Notes: generated by a model from the sequence alone, not told the origin. Shown: positions 12,681-23,544, counted from the stretch's first letter. The stretch is 64,000 bases of DNA from Bettongia penicillata ogilbyi (GCA_023548195.1 JAJHZJ010000413.1:16403941-16467940), one strand, 5' to 3'. A program made the numbers and translations.

Positions 12681-12918
12681 GTTTTGTTGTTCCTTAGTCA
12701 TGTCTGTCTCTTCATGATCCTATTTGGGGTTTTCTTGGCAAAGACACTGGAGTGGTTTGCCATTTTGCTCTCCAGGTCATTTTACAGATGAGGAAACTGA
12801 GGCAAGCAGTGACTTGGGGAGGGTCATACAGCTAGCAAGTATTTGAGGCTGGATTTCAACTTAGATTTTCCCAACTCTAGGCCTAGTACTTTATTCCCTC
12901 TGCCACCTACATGCCCCT
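12681..12918 (-). mobile_element. Mar1-type SINE, reverse
   Basis: Reads as the complement of a Mar1 SINE: the RTE-like tail region appears first ('TGTTCCTTAGTCATGTCTGT', CTATTTGGGGTTTTCTTGGCAAAG split), then the core ('CAGATGAGGAAACTGAGGCA'), then the tRNA-like head ending 'TGCCACCTACATGCCCCTAA'. Near full length. Confidence 0.85.
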
Positions 12919-13059
12919 AAAAATTACTATAGGATATGTGGAATTCACAAGGTCACCTCCAATATAATTTATCCATACATATGTCTCTCTCTTTCTGTGT
13001 GTGTATGTGCCTGTGTACATGCACACATGTATGCATGTGTCTACATGCATGCACATGCT

Positions 13060-13175
13060 TATAATTTGTATATTTCTTCTTCCTTCCTCCCATATTAGAT
13101 TGTGAGATCATTTTTTGCCCTTATTTGTATCCACAATACTTAACGGAGCACCTAGCACATTATTAACTGACTCAG
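13060..13175 (+). mobile_element. L2 3' end fragment
   Basis: 'CCATATTAGATTGTGAGATC', then CTTATTTGTATCCACAATACTTA and GAGCACCTAGCACATTATTAAC follow the L2 terminal order (TTAGACTGTGAGCTCC, TTTGTATCCCCAG, AGCACAGTGCCTGGCACATAG). Confidence 0.7.
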
Positions 13176-13704
13176 GCAACTCTTTTTGTCTTCTGTCTGC
13201 TCACAGCCTGATCATTCACATCTACACTTAGCTCTCACTCTGATCCAATGCATTACTACCTTACTGTTACTCTGAGTCTCATCACCTCCACTTCTCTATA
13301 CTTTGGGGGTCAGTCGGAGTACTTGTCCAATCCTAGCTCTCTTTCTAGGACTTCATCAAAGCAACATGGATGCAACCATATGTTATTCTCCTTCTGCATT
13401 TCTCTATATGACTTCTCTCCATACAGAAATTCCAAAACCTTCCTGGAAAGCCAAGCAACTGCAGAATGATTGCATGACGTAGCATCTATGCTCCTATACC
13501 TCTAAGCCTCCATGTTACAATCTCAAAGACAGGACTGATCTGAGCCAGGGGCCCAGACTACAATGACATCTTCCCATCTGTCTTAGCATCAACACTGTAT
13601 CTCAACAGGAAGAAATGCTTAATCTGCTATTTTTAAAGCATTGCTAGAAATACGCTCTTTACTGTGATTTGTACCTCCAAAAGCAGCAAGATGAAGGAGA
13701 TATC

Positions 13705-13920
13705 ACTGGATTAGACATCAGAATATCTTGCTTTATATATTTGTTTAATTACTTATTAGCTACATGGCCTTGGCCAAATCATTAGTTTCCTGAAACTCAA
13801 ACTCTTATTGAGCAAAATAGAGATAATAGCAATAGTACTGCCTAGTTTACAGCGTTATAGCAGTCAAATGAGATTCTATGTAGATAACATCCCTTAAAAA
13901 TGCTTAATAAAATATGAAGT
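13705..13920 (+). mobile_element. MON1/MIR SINE
   Basis: Diverged head ('GGATTAGACATCAGAATATC'), core ('GGCCTTGGCCAAATCATTAG', TTTCCTGAAACTCAAAC) and a MON1-like tail ('TAAAAATGCTTAATAAAATA'). Confidence 0.6.
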
Positions 13921-15330
13921 TCATCCTAAGTGAAAGGTGAGCATAATTTATCTTGACCCCCACTTTGTAAGGACTTCACCATTTTGGCTGCCTGAGTCAT
14001 GCCACCAATGATATAGTCACACATGAGAGAAGAGCTTAGAAGGCACTGATAGATACATTTAACCTTCACTAACGTCAGAAATCAGGGTTTTCATCACTCA
14101 GGCTTTAGTGACCTTTTTGCCTAAGACCCTGAAACCTTGGGAAGTTTACAGAATTGTTCATTATACATAACTGTCCCAGAGAAACCTAAAACATGAAAGA
14201 AGATAAATAACAGCTCAGGTAAGCATACCCCTCAGAGTTAATCATTTTGTAACAAAAATACTTTGTCTCTCTTCGTCTGTCTCATATCTTTGGTGTTGTT
14301 AAGTGTCCAGATTCTTCCTTGATTTTGAAAGCTGCATACAGATAGCCCTAGAAAGGAAGAAAAGGAAAAGAGCTGGGGTTTTTTTTGAGTTTTTTTTTTT
14401 TTTGGAAATTAAGACAGTAAATGCTGCCTCCCTTATCCCACAACTCAAAGGTTCTGCCTCTGTGGTTGTGATAACAATGTATATGATGCCAAAAACTACT
14501 GCTGGTTTCTTCTTCTAAATGGGTCTCTCATTGTTAAGTATACCCCCATTATACTTAAAGACATTTTATGTAATAATTGACTTCAACTATCACTAACCAA
14601 ACTGTGAGTGATTTGTTTACTTCTACAAAGAAAACCTACAGAGGCTTAAGAGGCTACTACACTTCTCTCCTTCAAACCATCAAATACTTTTTCCTTCTTT
14701 CTGTTCTTCATGAATAAACATGGGATAGGCTAATCTCAATCTAAACTCATAGCACTGCAAGGAAAATAGGAATATTTATCATTATTAATTATCAGTATCA
14801 TCTGAAGATACTAAAACATAAATAAACTATCCCATTTAAATACTGTATTTTGCAATTTGCACATCTCAGTGATCCCTCATGTATCAGGAATTAAAAATGG
14901 AGCTGTTTCTCTTTTATCTTTCATTAAAAATTCATTATTTATTCAGAATTTAAACACTGAAAAGAACATCTCAGACACAGTAGAACAGAAAAAGATTTTA
15001 AATGAAAACGTATCACAATTTCATACTTCTTTCTCAAAAGTATAATTTCACATGTTATTTTCAAAACAGTCCTACTTTCTTGTGTTTCCTCCTGAACTTT
15101 CATTTGAATTAAACTTTTTTTTCATTGGCTCTATTTTTTGCTACCACTACTGTAAACAACCACCTTCCCAATCATTCTTCCACTTAAAAATGAAAGAAGA
15201 AAAAATACACTTAAGGGGAAAAATAGACTTTAAAATTGAAAGAGGAAAAAAGATCTTGCAAAATATAAGTATAAAAGCCCCACAGTCCAAAATTATGACT
15301 TTCTGAGACTTAAAGTCATAACCATTCTGT
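13921..15330. other. Unassigned AT-rich sequence
   Basis: No gene or repeat recognised. Short open frames at 14857-15045 and 15052-15306 are Lys/Asn/Phe-rich and look like AT-driven chance frames. A poly-T run sits at about 14391-14403. Confidence 0.5.
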
Positions 15331-15605
15331 CAGGATGTAGGTAAAATTCTTCACTCTATGTCCTCTGGAGACATGGTTGGTAGCTGCATTGACCCGCGCT
15401 CTCAAGTCAATTCCTTATACTTTACAGTGTTTGTTTCTCGATTTGGCTTACTTTTCTCTACATCAGTTCATAATACTCAGGATTCTCTGAAATACCCTTT
15501 CTTGTTATTTTGTGTAGCACAATAAAATTCATTAAATTCATATGCCATAGTTAATTCAGATACTTCTTTAATTGATGAATAACCCCCTTTTATTCAAATA
15601 GCTTT
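15331..15605 (-). mobile_element. L1 ORF2 C-terminal fragment, reverse
   Basis: 'TTGGCTTACTTTTCTCTACA' and TCAGTTCATAATACTCAGGATTCTCTGAAAT (split) followed by 'TGTGTAGCACAATAAAATTC' are the complement of the conserved L1 tract that encodes the last residues of ORF2 (GAACTGATGCAGAGTGAAG and TTCTATTGTGCTATAAG). About 275 bases, diverged. Confidence 0.65.
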
Positions 15606-16730
15606 TTTTTTCTTAGAGTAAGCTATTTCCAAGGGAATTAGGCAATAATGAATTTAGTCACATGAGCCTACTTTATTCATTTCTGTCTGCTCCCTGATTC
15701 TAACAAGCCACCTCTAACCATAGACATATAATAGTGCTTATTGGCCTTCCATGTGAAATAAGAACCTTCTTTATGCCCAGCCATTCTCCTCACCTCCTTG
15801 AAAGCTGCCTAAACCTGTTCATTCATGTTGCCCACTGGTTCTCCAAAACCGCCATCATTATATGTGACTCATGATGTTCCGTGATCATTCTGGGCTTATC
15901 ATCAACTGTTTTCTTAGACAATGAAACTTACCTTCCCTCAATTATCTCAAAATCAGATTCTGTATAAATTCCAGCTTTTATAACAATTAATATAATGGGG
16001 GGAAAGTTTCCACAGCCCTAGGTCCATTGGCAATTTTTAACAGTAGCCTTCAGGAAAGGAAGCATACTGCTTTTGTTGTGCAAAGAGTATGGACATGAGC
16101 TCTGTAATGCTTTTACTAACTACTTAAATATGCTGGATAACTACAGCTTCCCTTTTTCAAAGGGGTACCAGATAATAGAGTAGGACAACTGGCCAATCAG
16201 GAGGACATCTGATGTGCAGGGCTGCTTGACATACCATTAATCCTTTATGTAGTAAGCTTTAATTGAACACAGAGAAGCCTGCAACTGCTGAAACCAGTCT
16301 TGTCCAACTCAGAGAGAAAAGCAAACATCTTGCTTTCTGACTTATCTAAAAAGCAGCAATCCTGACACTTTCTGATTTATTGTATTTACAGATTTCTTTT
16401 CCCTAGACCCCTACTTCCCACCTGAGTTCCCAGTTTTTTGTGTTTCTCCTTTAGCCCTAGTTTCAGTCAGAAAAATCTCAAATATGTATAAATACCTCAC
16501 CATTTCCCACTCTCCTTTGAGCAGATGAGAACTTTGTCTCACTGTTCCAGTTTGCAAGCTTCTTATAAATGCAATTACAATCTTTGCGAATTGACTCTTG
16601 CTCACTCCAAGTTCCCCTTTTTTGGACTTGGGTTTTTTTCTGCTTTAGTAGTTCACAAGGACTTTTATTTTAACTAGAGGAAACATAACTCTAGAGCAGG
16701 ATTTTGAGACCAAGTAGGGAGCAAGGTCAG
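15606..16730. other. Unassigned AT-rich sequence
   Basis: I see no gene and no clear repeat. A reverse 64-codon open frame at 16411-16605 has no recognisable features. Confidence 0.5.
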
Positions 16731-16734
16731 GAAG

Positions 16735-17045
16735 CTATCTCTGAGTCTTGCTGCTTTTGCTTGGAAGGCACTCTCTCATTTCCGCCTCTTGGAATACCTG
16801 AATTCCTACAAGTCTCATCCCAAGCTCCAGTTTCTATATACAATCTTCCATAATGCCCACTGCTGTAAGGGTCTCCTCCAAATTACATTATTCATTTTGC
16901 ATATGCTCTCCATCTAATTATATATTGTATGCATATATTATTTCCTCCATTACAATGGAAGTTTCTTGAGGACAGAGACTGCTTCACTTTTCACATTATG
17001 GCTACAATGTTTAGCACATTTTCTACAATGTAGTTGAAACTAACC
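16735..17045 (+). mobile_element. L2 LINE 3' end
   Basis: Diverged but ordered L2 blocks: 'TTCCGCCTCTTGGAATACCT', TATATACAATCTTCCATAATGCCC (split), 'TCTTGAGGACAGAGACTGCT' and ATGGCTACAATGTTTAGCACA. Confidence 0.7.
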
Positions 17046-17454
17046 TAAACCAGTTCTTGGTGATTGGTAAAAAAGAAAATGAAACACACAAACAAAAAAA
17101 CAAAACAAAAACTGTCAGGATATTGTGGGCAGCTGGATCTTTATATATCTCTTAACATTACATGGTGTAGCTATAGCAGTTACAAAGTTAACCGACTTGT
17201 AGGGCTGACCTTAACTAGGAAGTCAATTTTTCCCCAGGACCATGAAGCATTTTTTTTTAAAAGAGAATCTGAGCATTTTTCAGAATTTTAGAATTGGAGG
17301 AGACCTCTCTGGCCATTTGGTTATTTGCAACTGACATTTGGTAATACCTCTCTAAGTAGAGGGGGAAAGTACATACTCCAGTATCATATACAGATAAAAT
17401 CTCTCCCTTTTCTCCATTTGTTCCATGAAAATTTAATCTAATTTGACGGTTAGG

Positions 17455-17795
17455 AGGGCAGCATGGTATAGTGGGAAAAAAAGACTAAACTGGAGGGGAA
17501 GGGGAAGGAACAAGCATTTATAAAGTGCCTACTGTGTTCCAGGCATTTTGTTAAGTGTTTTACAAACATTTCTTTTGATCTTCACAACAATGCTGGGAGA
17601 CAAAGTATGTTATGACACTCATTTAATAGTTGAGGAAACTCAGGCAAAGGTTCAGTGACTTGTTCAAGGTCACACAGCTTGTAAGTGTCCAAAGCCTAAT
17701 TTGAAATTAGGTCATCCCGAGTCCTGGTTCAGAACTCCACTGTACCACCCATCTGCATTGGAGTCAAAGGGTACTTGAATTTAAATCCATTCCCT
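17455..17795. mobile_element. Nested SINEs: reverse MIR-type inside a forward SINE
   Basis: A forward SINE head begins at about 17455 ('GGGCAGCATGGTATAGTGGG') and stops near 17494. The complement of a MIR/MON1 SINE then runs to about 17756: 'ACAAGCATTTATAAAGTGCC', TTTGATCTTCACAACAATGC, 'AAGGTCACACAGCTTGTAAG', 'TGTACCACCCATCTGC'. The forward element resumes with 'TTGGAGTCAAAGGGTACTTG'. Both breaks carry a TGGAG-like string, consistent with a short target duplication. Confidence 0.65.
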
Positions 17796-17989
17796 TCTCT
17801 CTCCTCCCTCAGCCTCTCATTAATTTTCTTATCTGAACTTTTTCAATATTGTTCTGATTGGCATTTCTGTTTCCTATTTCTGCCCTCCATGTTTCATTTT
17901 TTCAAATATTTGTTTAATGTTTAAAACCTTTTGTAGTTCTGCTTTTCCTGCTTTTTATTTATGTTTCTCATTATTCCCTAAAAAATTCA

Positions 17990-18305
17990 GACAAGCTACA
18001 ATTGGACTGACATTCTCTCCCTGCACTTTTCACAGACTTTCCCCTATGCCTGGAATATGCCCTTCTCATCTCTGCTTTTTTGGACCCTCACTTTCCTGCA
18101 AAGGCCAGTTAAAATGTCACATCCTACATGGGCTCTCTTCTGGTGTCTCTAAATGATAGTATTTCCCCTAAAAATTATCTTATACTTATTTTGCATACAT
18201 TTTTATGTACTTACTTTGTGTATAATTAGATGTGACCATGCTATCTGCCTTGAAAGAGTGTAAACTCCCTGAGATCAGGGACTTTTTTCATTCTTGGAGT
18301 TTCAT
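17990..18305 (+). mobile_element. L2 LINE 3' end
   Basis: 'TGCCTGGAATATGCCCTTCT', then GGCCAGTTAAAATGTCACATC, CTACATGGGCTCTCTTCTGG and 'AACTCCCTGAGATCAGGGAC' follow L2 order. Confidence 0.75.
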
Positions 18306-19170
18306 TTTCATCTTAATCTGAATGAAGTCAAGTCCAAAGGGTAAGCCTTATTCGTTCAGACATCTATATATAATTTGAACTTGACAGTAGAGCCTTTGAA
18401 GCAAGGCAGTGAATGGATAAGACATGAGTGAAGAGATGAGTCTCATATTGGTTTTACAAACTCAGTGCAAAGTTCTTGGCCCCAATATTGTACATTCTTA
18501 TAAATAGTAAATTCTTCCTTATGTCTAACCTGAATCTCTAAATTCCCTCTTGTCTTATAAACAGAGATGCATTTTAATTTATGCAACAACTACCCTGAGA
18601 ACTAGCTTTCTTTTTTACTATTATATCAACTCAGTTCCTTTACTTTTTCCTCAAAGGAACAATTTTCCAAGGTTTAATTTTTATATGTATTATTTTTTTT
18701 TAAGGATAGCACAATATGGAGCAGTTATTCAAAGAAATAGCTCATTTGTAAGTCCCACAAATAACTTTGCTTGTTTTAATATGTTTATAGGAAAGAACAA
18801 ATGAAAATGATTAGAGAACAAAGATATTGTTATCATGTAGAGAATTGTATTGTTGAACATAAAATGAACCTCATGATAGATATCAAACACCAGTGAAAGA
18901 ATAATTTTATCTTCTAATAGAGGTATATTAATTAAAAGTTCTGTTAATATTCCATCATGTGCCATTAATTTCTTCATATATAGTCTTTGACTATTATTCT
19001 GTCTCTGTTTCTTTGTATCCTTCTTTGACCTTGTCAGTCTCTGTCCTTTTCCTTATCTCTCTTCTAATAGAATGCTGTTGCTTTTTGAAAGGTCCTGTGT
19101 AGCTTAGGGGTATTTACCTGTAGGTCTAACAACAAATTGGAAATTATTGTTAAAGGATCAGAATAAGTTT
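18306..19170. other. Unassigned AT-rich sequence
   Basis: No gene or repeat recognised. Small open frames on both strands at 18550-18977 overlap each other and are AT-driven. Confidence 0.5.
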
Positions 19171-19171
19171 A

Positions 19172-19414
19172 GGGAAGCTAGGAAGCACAGTGGATAAGAT
19201 TCAGACTTGGTGTCAGGAAGATTCATCTTCCAGAATTCAAATCTGGCTTCACATTCTTCCTAGCTGTGTGACCCTGGGAAAGTCACTTAACCTTGTTTTC
19301 TGCCTCAGTTTCCTCACCTATGAAATAAGCTGAATAAAGAAATGGCAAATTACTATAGTATCTTTATCAAGAAAACTATAAATGGGTTCACAAAGTATCA
19401 GACATAATTGAAGG
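19172..19414 (+). mobile_element. Mar1-type SINE
   Basis: Complete order: head 'GGGAAGCTAGGAAGCACAGT', 'GTGTGACCCTGGGAAAGTCA', 'GCCTCAGTTTCCTCACCTAT', then the RTE-like tail with 'AAATGGGTTCACAAAGTATC' and AGACATAATTGAAGG. About 243 bases. It abuts an L1 3' end. Confidence 0.85.
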
Positions 19415-19700
19415 ACTTATGATGAAAAATGCTCTCCATACCCAGAAAAAAACTGATGGTTTCCGAATACAGATTGAAGAATACTTTCTTTTTTAACTTT
19501 ATTTTGCTTGACTTTTTTTTGGTCTATGTTTTCTTTCACAAAATGACTAATATAGAAATATGTTTTGCATGACTACACATGTATAACTTATATTGAGTTG
19601 CTGTTCTTCTCCATGAGCGGGGTGGAAATAGAGGAAGGGAGAAAATGTTAAAATTTGTTTTTACATTTAGTTGGCAAAAAATAAAATATTAAATAATTTG
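19415..19700 (+). mobile_element. L1 3' UTR fragment
   Basis: Begins in the L1 3' region ('ACTTATGATGAAAAATGCTC', then CCATACCCAGAAAAAAACTGATGG split), passes a T-rich block and 'ACATGTATAACTTATATTGA', and ends with 'TTTTTACATTTAGTTGGCAA' plus an AAATAAAATATT tail. A 5'-truncated insertion. Confidence 0.8.
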
Positions 19701-19744
19701 AAAAAAAGAAAAGGTTGCTGTAACATAAATCTAATTACACCTAA

Positions 19745-19945
19745 ACAGTCAAGTAAACAGTCAATTTTTAAGTTCCTACAATATTCTAGGCCCTGTGCTA
19801 AGTGCTGGGGATATAAAGAAAAGTAAAAGACTGTCCTAGATCTCAAGGAGGTCACAGTCTATTGGGGGAGACAACATGTAGAAAATTATGTATAGATAGG
19901 AGGTATCCAGGATATATTGGGGATAATCTAAGAAAGAAAAGCACT
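19745..19945 (-). mobile_element. L2 LINE 3' end, reverse (left part, split by HAL1)
   Basis: Complement of the L2 3' end: 'TAGGCCCTGTGCTAAGTGCT', GGGGATATAAAGAAAAGTAAAAG (split), 'GGGGGAGACAACATGTAGAA'. It breaks at 19945 in the GCACT motif of L2 and resumes at 23021 (right part), so HAL1 copy A landed inside it. Confidence 0.8.
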
Positions 19946-19975
19946 GGGGAGGCAGAGTCAAAATGGTGGAGTACA
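19946..19975 (+). promoter_or_regulatory. HAL1 copy A 5' promoter start with YY1-like site
   Basis: AAAATGGTGG at 19960-19969 lies about 15 bases inside the element. In human L1 a YY1 site (AAGATGG core) at the same offset fixes the transcription start. Function here is inferred by analogy only. Confidence 0.4.
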
Positions 19976-19989
19976 AAGATGCACATACT

Positions 19990-20244
19990 CTAGCTCTTCC
20001 CCCACAATCCGTAAAATACTTGTAAAGAAAGACTCTCAACAAATTCTAGAGTAGCAGAAGCCACAAAACAATGGAGTGGATGAGATTTCCAGCCCAGGGT
20101 GACCTGGAAGGCTGACAGGAAAGGAAGGCTGACATGGAACATGAAGTGGAGCACAGTCCATCCTTGGTCATGCGGTGCTGGGAGGAGCAGGACCTTGGGG
20201 GCAGAATCGTCAGCAGCAGCAGTGAAGGTACATAGGTCCTTCAA
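19990..20244 (-). other. Antisense open frame in HAL1 copy A 5' UTR
   Basis: 84 codons, read outward from the element. It includes 'LGWKSHPLHCFVASATLEFV', which lines up with antisense frames in the 5' UTRs of copies B, C and D. The DNA here is GC-richer than the surroundings, so long open frames are less surprising. Coding is unproven. Confidence 0.3.
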
Positions 20245-20600
20245 TCCACAGGCAACAAAGATACTTCAAAGGTCAGTGATAGGGCTTTTTAATCTCCCTG
20301 ACAAGGGAGCAGGGACATCCCCCAGCCCTGGCCCCATGCAGCAGGTGCAGTGGTAGCAGCAACTGGTGGAGGCACCTGAGATGGTGGTGACCAAGAGAGG
20401 TAGCAGCCAGCCTCCATTGTTGAAGCACTCAGTTTCCCAGGGGGAATTGAACAGCTGATATGAATCTCAGCTGGGAGCCAGGTCAGGGAGTAAACTCCTC
20501 TCCCTTGATTGTGCCACCTGGGAGGAACTAAGAACTTACAGGTCCCCAGAGTATATTCTCCTCTTGACAAAGGACCCAAAAGTCAAGTAAATGACTGAGA

Positions 20601-21462
20601 AAAGGTGCAAAAAAGTGAAAAAAAAAATAAGACTATGGAAGGTTACTTTCTTGGCGAACAGTTATTATCTCCCATCCTTTCAGATGAGGAAGAATAATGC
20701 TTATTATCAGGGGAAGACATAAAAGTCAAGGCTTCTGCATCCATAACATCAAAAATAAATAAATGCTTTAAAAAACAGAATTAGCCAAATAGAAAAGGAG
20801 GTTCAAAAGCTCACTGAAGAAAATAGTTCTTTAAAAATTAGAATGGAACAGATGAAAGCTAATGACTTTATGAGAAACCAAGAAATTACAAAACAAAACC
20901 AAAAGAATGAAAAAATGGAAGATAATGTGAAATATCTCATTGGAAAAACAACTGACCTGGAAAATAGATCCAGGAGAGACAATTTAAAAATTATGGGATC
21001 ACATGAAAGTCATGATCAAAAAAAAAGAGCCTGGACATCATCTTTCATGAAATTATTAAATAAAACTGCCCTGATATTCTAGAACCAGAAGACAAAAAAA
21101 AATTGAAAGAATCCACCAATCACCTCCTGAAAGAGATCCAGAAAGAGAAACTCCCAGGAATATTTTGTCCAAATTCCAGAGTTCACAGCTCAAGGAGAAA
21201 ATGTTGCAAGCAGCCAGAAAGAAGCAATTGAGTATTGTGGAAATACAATCAGAATAACACAAAATCTAGCAGTTTCTACATTAAGGGATCAAAGGACTTG
21301 GAATATGATATTCCAGAACTCAAAGGAACTAGGATTAAAACCAAGAATCACCTACCCAGCAAAACTGAATATGACACTTCAGGGGAAAAATGGTCATTCA
21401 ATGAAATAGAAGACTTTCAAGCATTCTTGATGAAAAAGACCAGAGCCGAAAAGAAATTTTGA
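20601..21462 (+). pseudogene. HAL1/L1 ORF1 RNA-binding protein, broken (copy A)
   Basis: ORF1p is a trimeric RNA-binding chaperone (coiled coil, RRM, C-terminal domain) that coats element RNA. Here the start codon expected at about 20601 is changed (AGG TGC instead of ATG CCC). An in-frame stop replaces a Gln codon near 20697. About 230 bases of the coiled-coil region are missing relative to copy C, between about 20755 and 20765. Pieces remain readable at 20843-21082 (end of the coil and 'NRSRRDNLKIMG', the RRM start) and at 21235-21462 (C-terminal domain with 'IKTKNHLPSKTEYDT' in place of the usual PRITYPAKL-like stretch). A frameshift in an A-run near 21020 separates them. Not able to make protein. 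Confidence 0.85.
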
Positions 21463-22480
21463 CTTTCAAACACAAGAATCAAGAGAAGCATGAAAAGGTA
21501 AACAGGAAAGAGAAATCACAAGGGACTTACTGAAGATGAACAGTTTATGTTCCTACATGAAAAGATAGTATTTGCAACTCTTGAAACTTTTCTCAGGATC
21601 TGAGTAGTTGGAGGGATTACACACACACATACACACACACACAAACACACATGCACACATAGAGAGACAGAGACAGAGATAGAGAGACAGGGAGCACAGG
21701 GTGAGTTGAACAAGAAGGGATCATATCTAAAAAATAAAATTAAGAGATGAGAGAGAAATATATTGGGAGGAGAAAAGGAGAAATAGAATGGGGCAAATTA
21801 TCTCTCATAGAGGAGGCAAGAAAAAGCTTTTCCAATGGAGGGGAAAAGGTGGGAGGTGAGAGGCAAAAAGCCACATTTGGCTCAAGGAAGGAATAACTAG
21901 TATACTCAATTTGTTCTGAAAATCTATCTTACACTACAGGAAAGTAGGGGAGAAATAGTATGGGGGCGGATAATGAAAAGGAGGGCAAATAGGAGGAGGG
22001 AGCATTTAGAAGTAAACACTCTTGGGGAGGGACATGGTCAAAAGAGAGAATAGAAGAAATGGGGGTAGGATAGATGGAGAGAAATATAGTTAGTCTTACA
22101 CAACATGACTATTATGGAAGTCATTTGCAAAACTACCTATATAGGCTACATCGAATTGCGTGCCTTCTCAATGGGGATGAGTGGGGAGGAAGGAAGGAAC
22201 AGAAGTTGGAACTCAAAGTTTTAGGTACAAATGTTGATAATTTGATAATTGTTTTTGTCTACAACTGAGAAATTAGAAATGCAGGTAATGAGGTATAGAA
22301 ATTTATCTTGCCCTACAGCACAAGAGAGAAGATGGGGATAAGGGAAGAGATGGATGTTACAAGGGAAGGCACATTAGTGAAAGGGGCAATCATAATGCAA
22401 GGCATTTAGGGGTGGGGGGATGGGAGCGATGGGGAGAAAATTTCAAACTCAAAATTTTGTGGAAATGAGTGGTGAAAACT

Positions 22481-23012
22481 AGGAAAGAAAGAAGGAAGGA
22501 AGGAGGGAGGGAAGGAGGGAGGGAGGGAAGGAAAGAAGGAAGGAAGGAAGGAAGGAAGGAAGGAAGGAAGGAAGGAAGGAAGGAAGGAAGGAAGGAAGGA
22601 GGGAAGGAGGGAGGAAAGGAAGGAAGGAAGGAAGGAAGGAAGGAAGGAAGGAAGGAAGGAAGGAAGGAGGGAGGGAAGGAGGGAGGGAAGGAAGGAAGGA
22701 AGGAAGGAAGGAAGGAAGAAAGGAAGGAAGGAAGGAAGGAAGGAAGGAAAGAGGAAGCGAAGGAGGGAAGGAAGGAGGGAAGGAAGGAAGGAAGGAAGGA
22801 AGGAAGGAAGGAAGGAAGGAAAGAGGAAGCGAAGGAGGGAAGGAAGGAGGGAAGGAAGGAAGGAAGGAAGGAAGGAAGGAAGGAAGGAAGGAAGGAAGGA
22901 AGGAAGGAAGGAAGGAAAGAGGGAGGGAAGGAGGGAGGGAAGGAAGGAAGGAAGGAAGGAAGGAAGGAAGGAAGGAAGGAAGGAAGGAAGGAAGGAAGGA
23001 AGGAAGGAAGAA
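22481..23012 (+). repeat. (GGAA)n microsatellite array, about 532 bp
   Basis: Nearly pure GGAA/GGGA/GAAA tetramers across the whole span. It starts directly after the HAL1 3' end and stops at the HAL1 target duplication, so it occupies the element's tail. Variant blocks repeat inside it: GAGGAAGCGAAGGAGGG occurs at 22751 and again at 22823, a 72-base step. Long open frames exist on both strands (KEGR-type and PSFL-type) only because the tetramer lacks stops; they are not genes. Confidence 0.97.
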
Positions 23013-23020
23013 AGAAAAAG

Positions 23021-23145
23021 AAAGGCACTAACTTAACTAAAAGCTGCACTAACAGGGAGAGAGTTCTAGAAGAAGGTGAGACTTTACTTGAGACTTGGAA
23101 GATGTCAGCGAAGATAAGAGATGAAGATGAAGAGGGAGAGTGTTG
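23021..23145 (-). mobile_element. L2 LINE, reverse (right part after HAL1)
   Basis: Continues the L2 copy broken at 19945: 'AAAGGCACTAACTTAACTAA', then 'GAAGGTGAGACTTTACTTGA' and GACTTGGAAGATGTCAG match the complement of the L2 3' region just upstream of the first part. Confidence 0.65.
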
Positions 23146-23365
23146 TTGTAAGCTGAGATTAGATAATGCACATAAAACACTTAAAACTTTAAAGTATTAT
23201 GTAATTGCCAATTATCATGAAAGACCTCATGGTACACTGACCTTCGAATAATATGCCATATCTACATATGTATAGCACAGTATACAAACACTTACCTCAG
23301 AACTATTCTCTGGAGTAGTGCATATGTGAACTCTGTTTTGTTGAATATATGAATGCATTGGGACA

Positions 23366-23540
23366 GTTATTGTTCAGTCGTGCCTGATTCTTTCTGACCC
23401 CATTTGGGGCTTTCCTGGCAAACATGCTAGAGTGGTTTGCGATTTTCTTCACACAGCTAGTAAGTGTCTGAGATTAGATTTGAACCCAAGAAATTGAGAT
23501 CAGGCCCTATACTTTACAGCCTGGATCTCCTACCTGTCTC
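23366..23540 (-). mobile_element. Mar1-type SINE, reverse
   Basis: 'TATTGTTCAGTCGTGCCTGA', CCCCATTTGGGGCTTTCCTGG (split), 'AGAGTGGTTTGCGATTTTCT' then 'ACACAGCTAGTAAGTGTCTG'. The middle core (GATGAGGAAACTGAGGC) is deleted. Confidence 0.8.
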
Positions 23541-23544
23541 AACT

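Larger units (their letters stand above)
19946..22480 (+). mobile_element. HAL1 (ORF1-only half-L1), copy A, full length
   Basis: A non-LTR element with an L1-type 5' UTR, one ORF1 and a long 3' UTR but no ORF2. The 5' UTR runs from 19946 to about 20600 and opens with GGGGAGGCAGAGTC and a YY1-like AAAATGGTGG. The ORF1 remnant is at 20601-21462. The 3' UTR of about 1 kb includes an internal CA repeat (about 21617-21660), the 'ACATGACTATTATGGAAGTC' block and the end 'AAACTCAAAATTTTGTGGAA'. There is no space for ORF2. It sits in a reverse L2 between imperfect target duplications (AAGAAAGAAAAGCACT at 19930-19945; AAAGAAAAAGAAAGGCACT at about 23011-23029). Its tail position is occupied by the GGAA array. 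Movement must have depended on L1 reverse transcriptase. Confidence 0.85.

Noticed and set aside
19172..19414. tRNA gene suggested by the SINE head
   Set aside because: The head is only a diverged SINE tRNA-like promoter; no cloverleaf or intact A and B boxes as a free gene.
22481..23012. Possible CRISPR-like or satellite array
   Set aside because: No spacer structure; plain tetramer microsatellite in a vertebrate context.
22390..23251. Long open frames of 219 and 260 codons on opposite strands
   Set aside because: They are produced by the GGAA array, which has no stop codons in these frames; the residues are pure KEGR or PSFL repeats.
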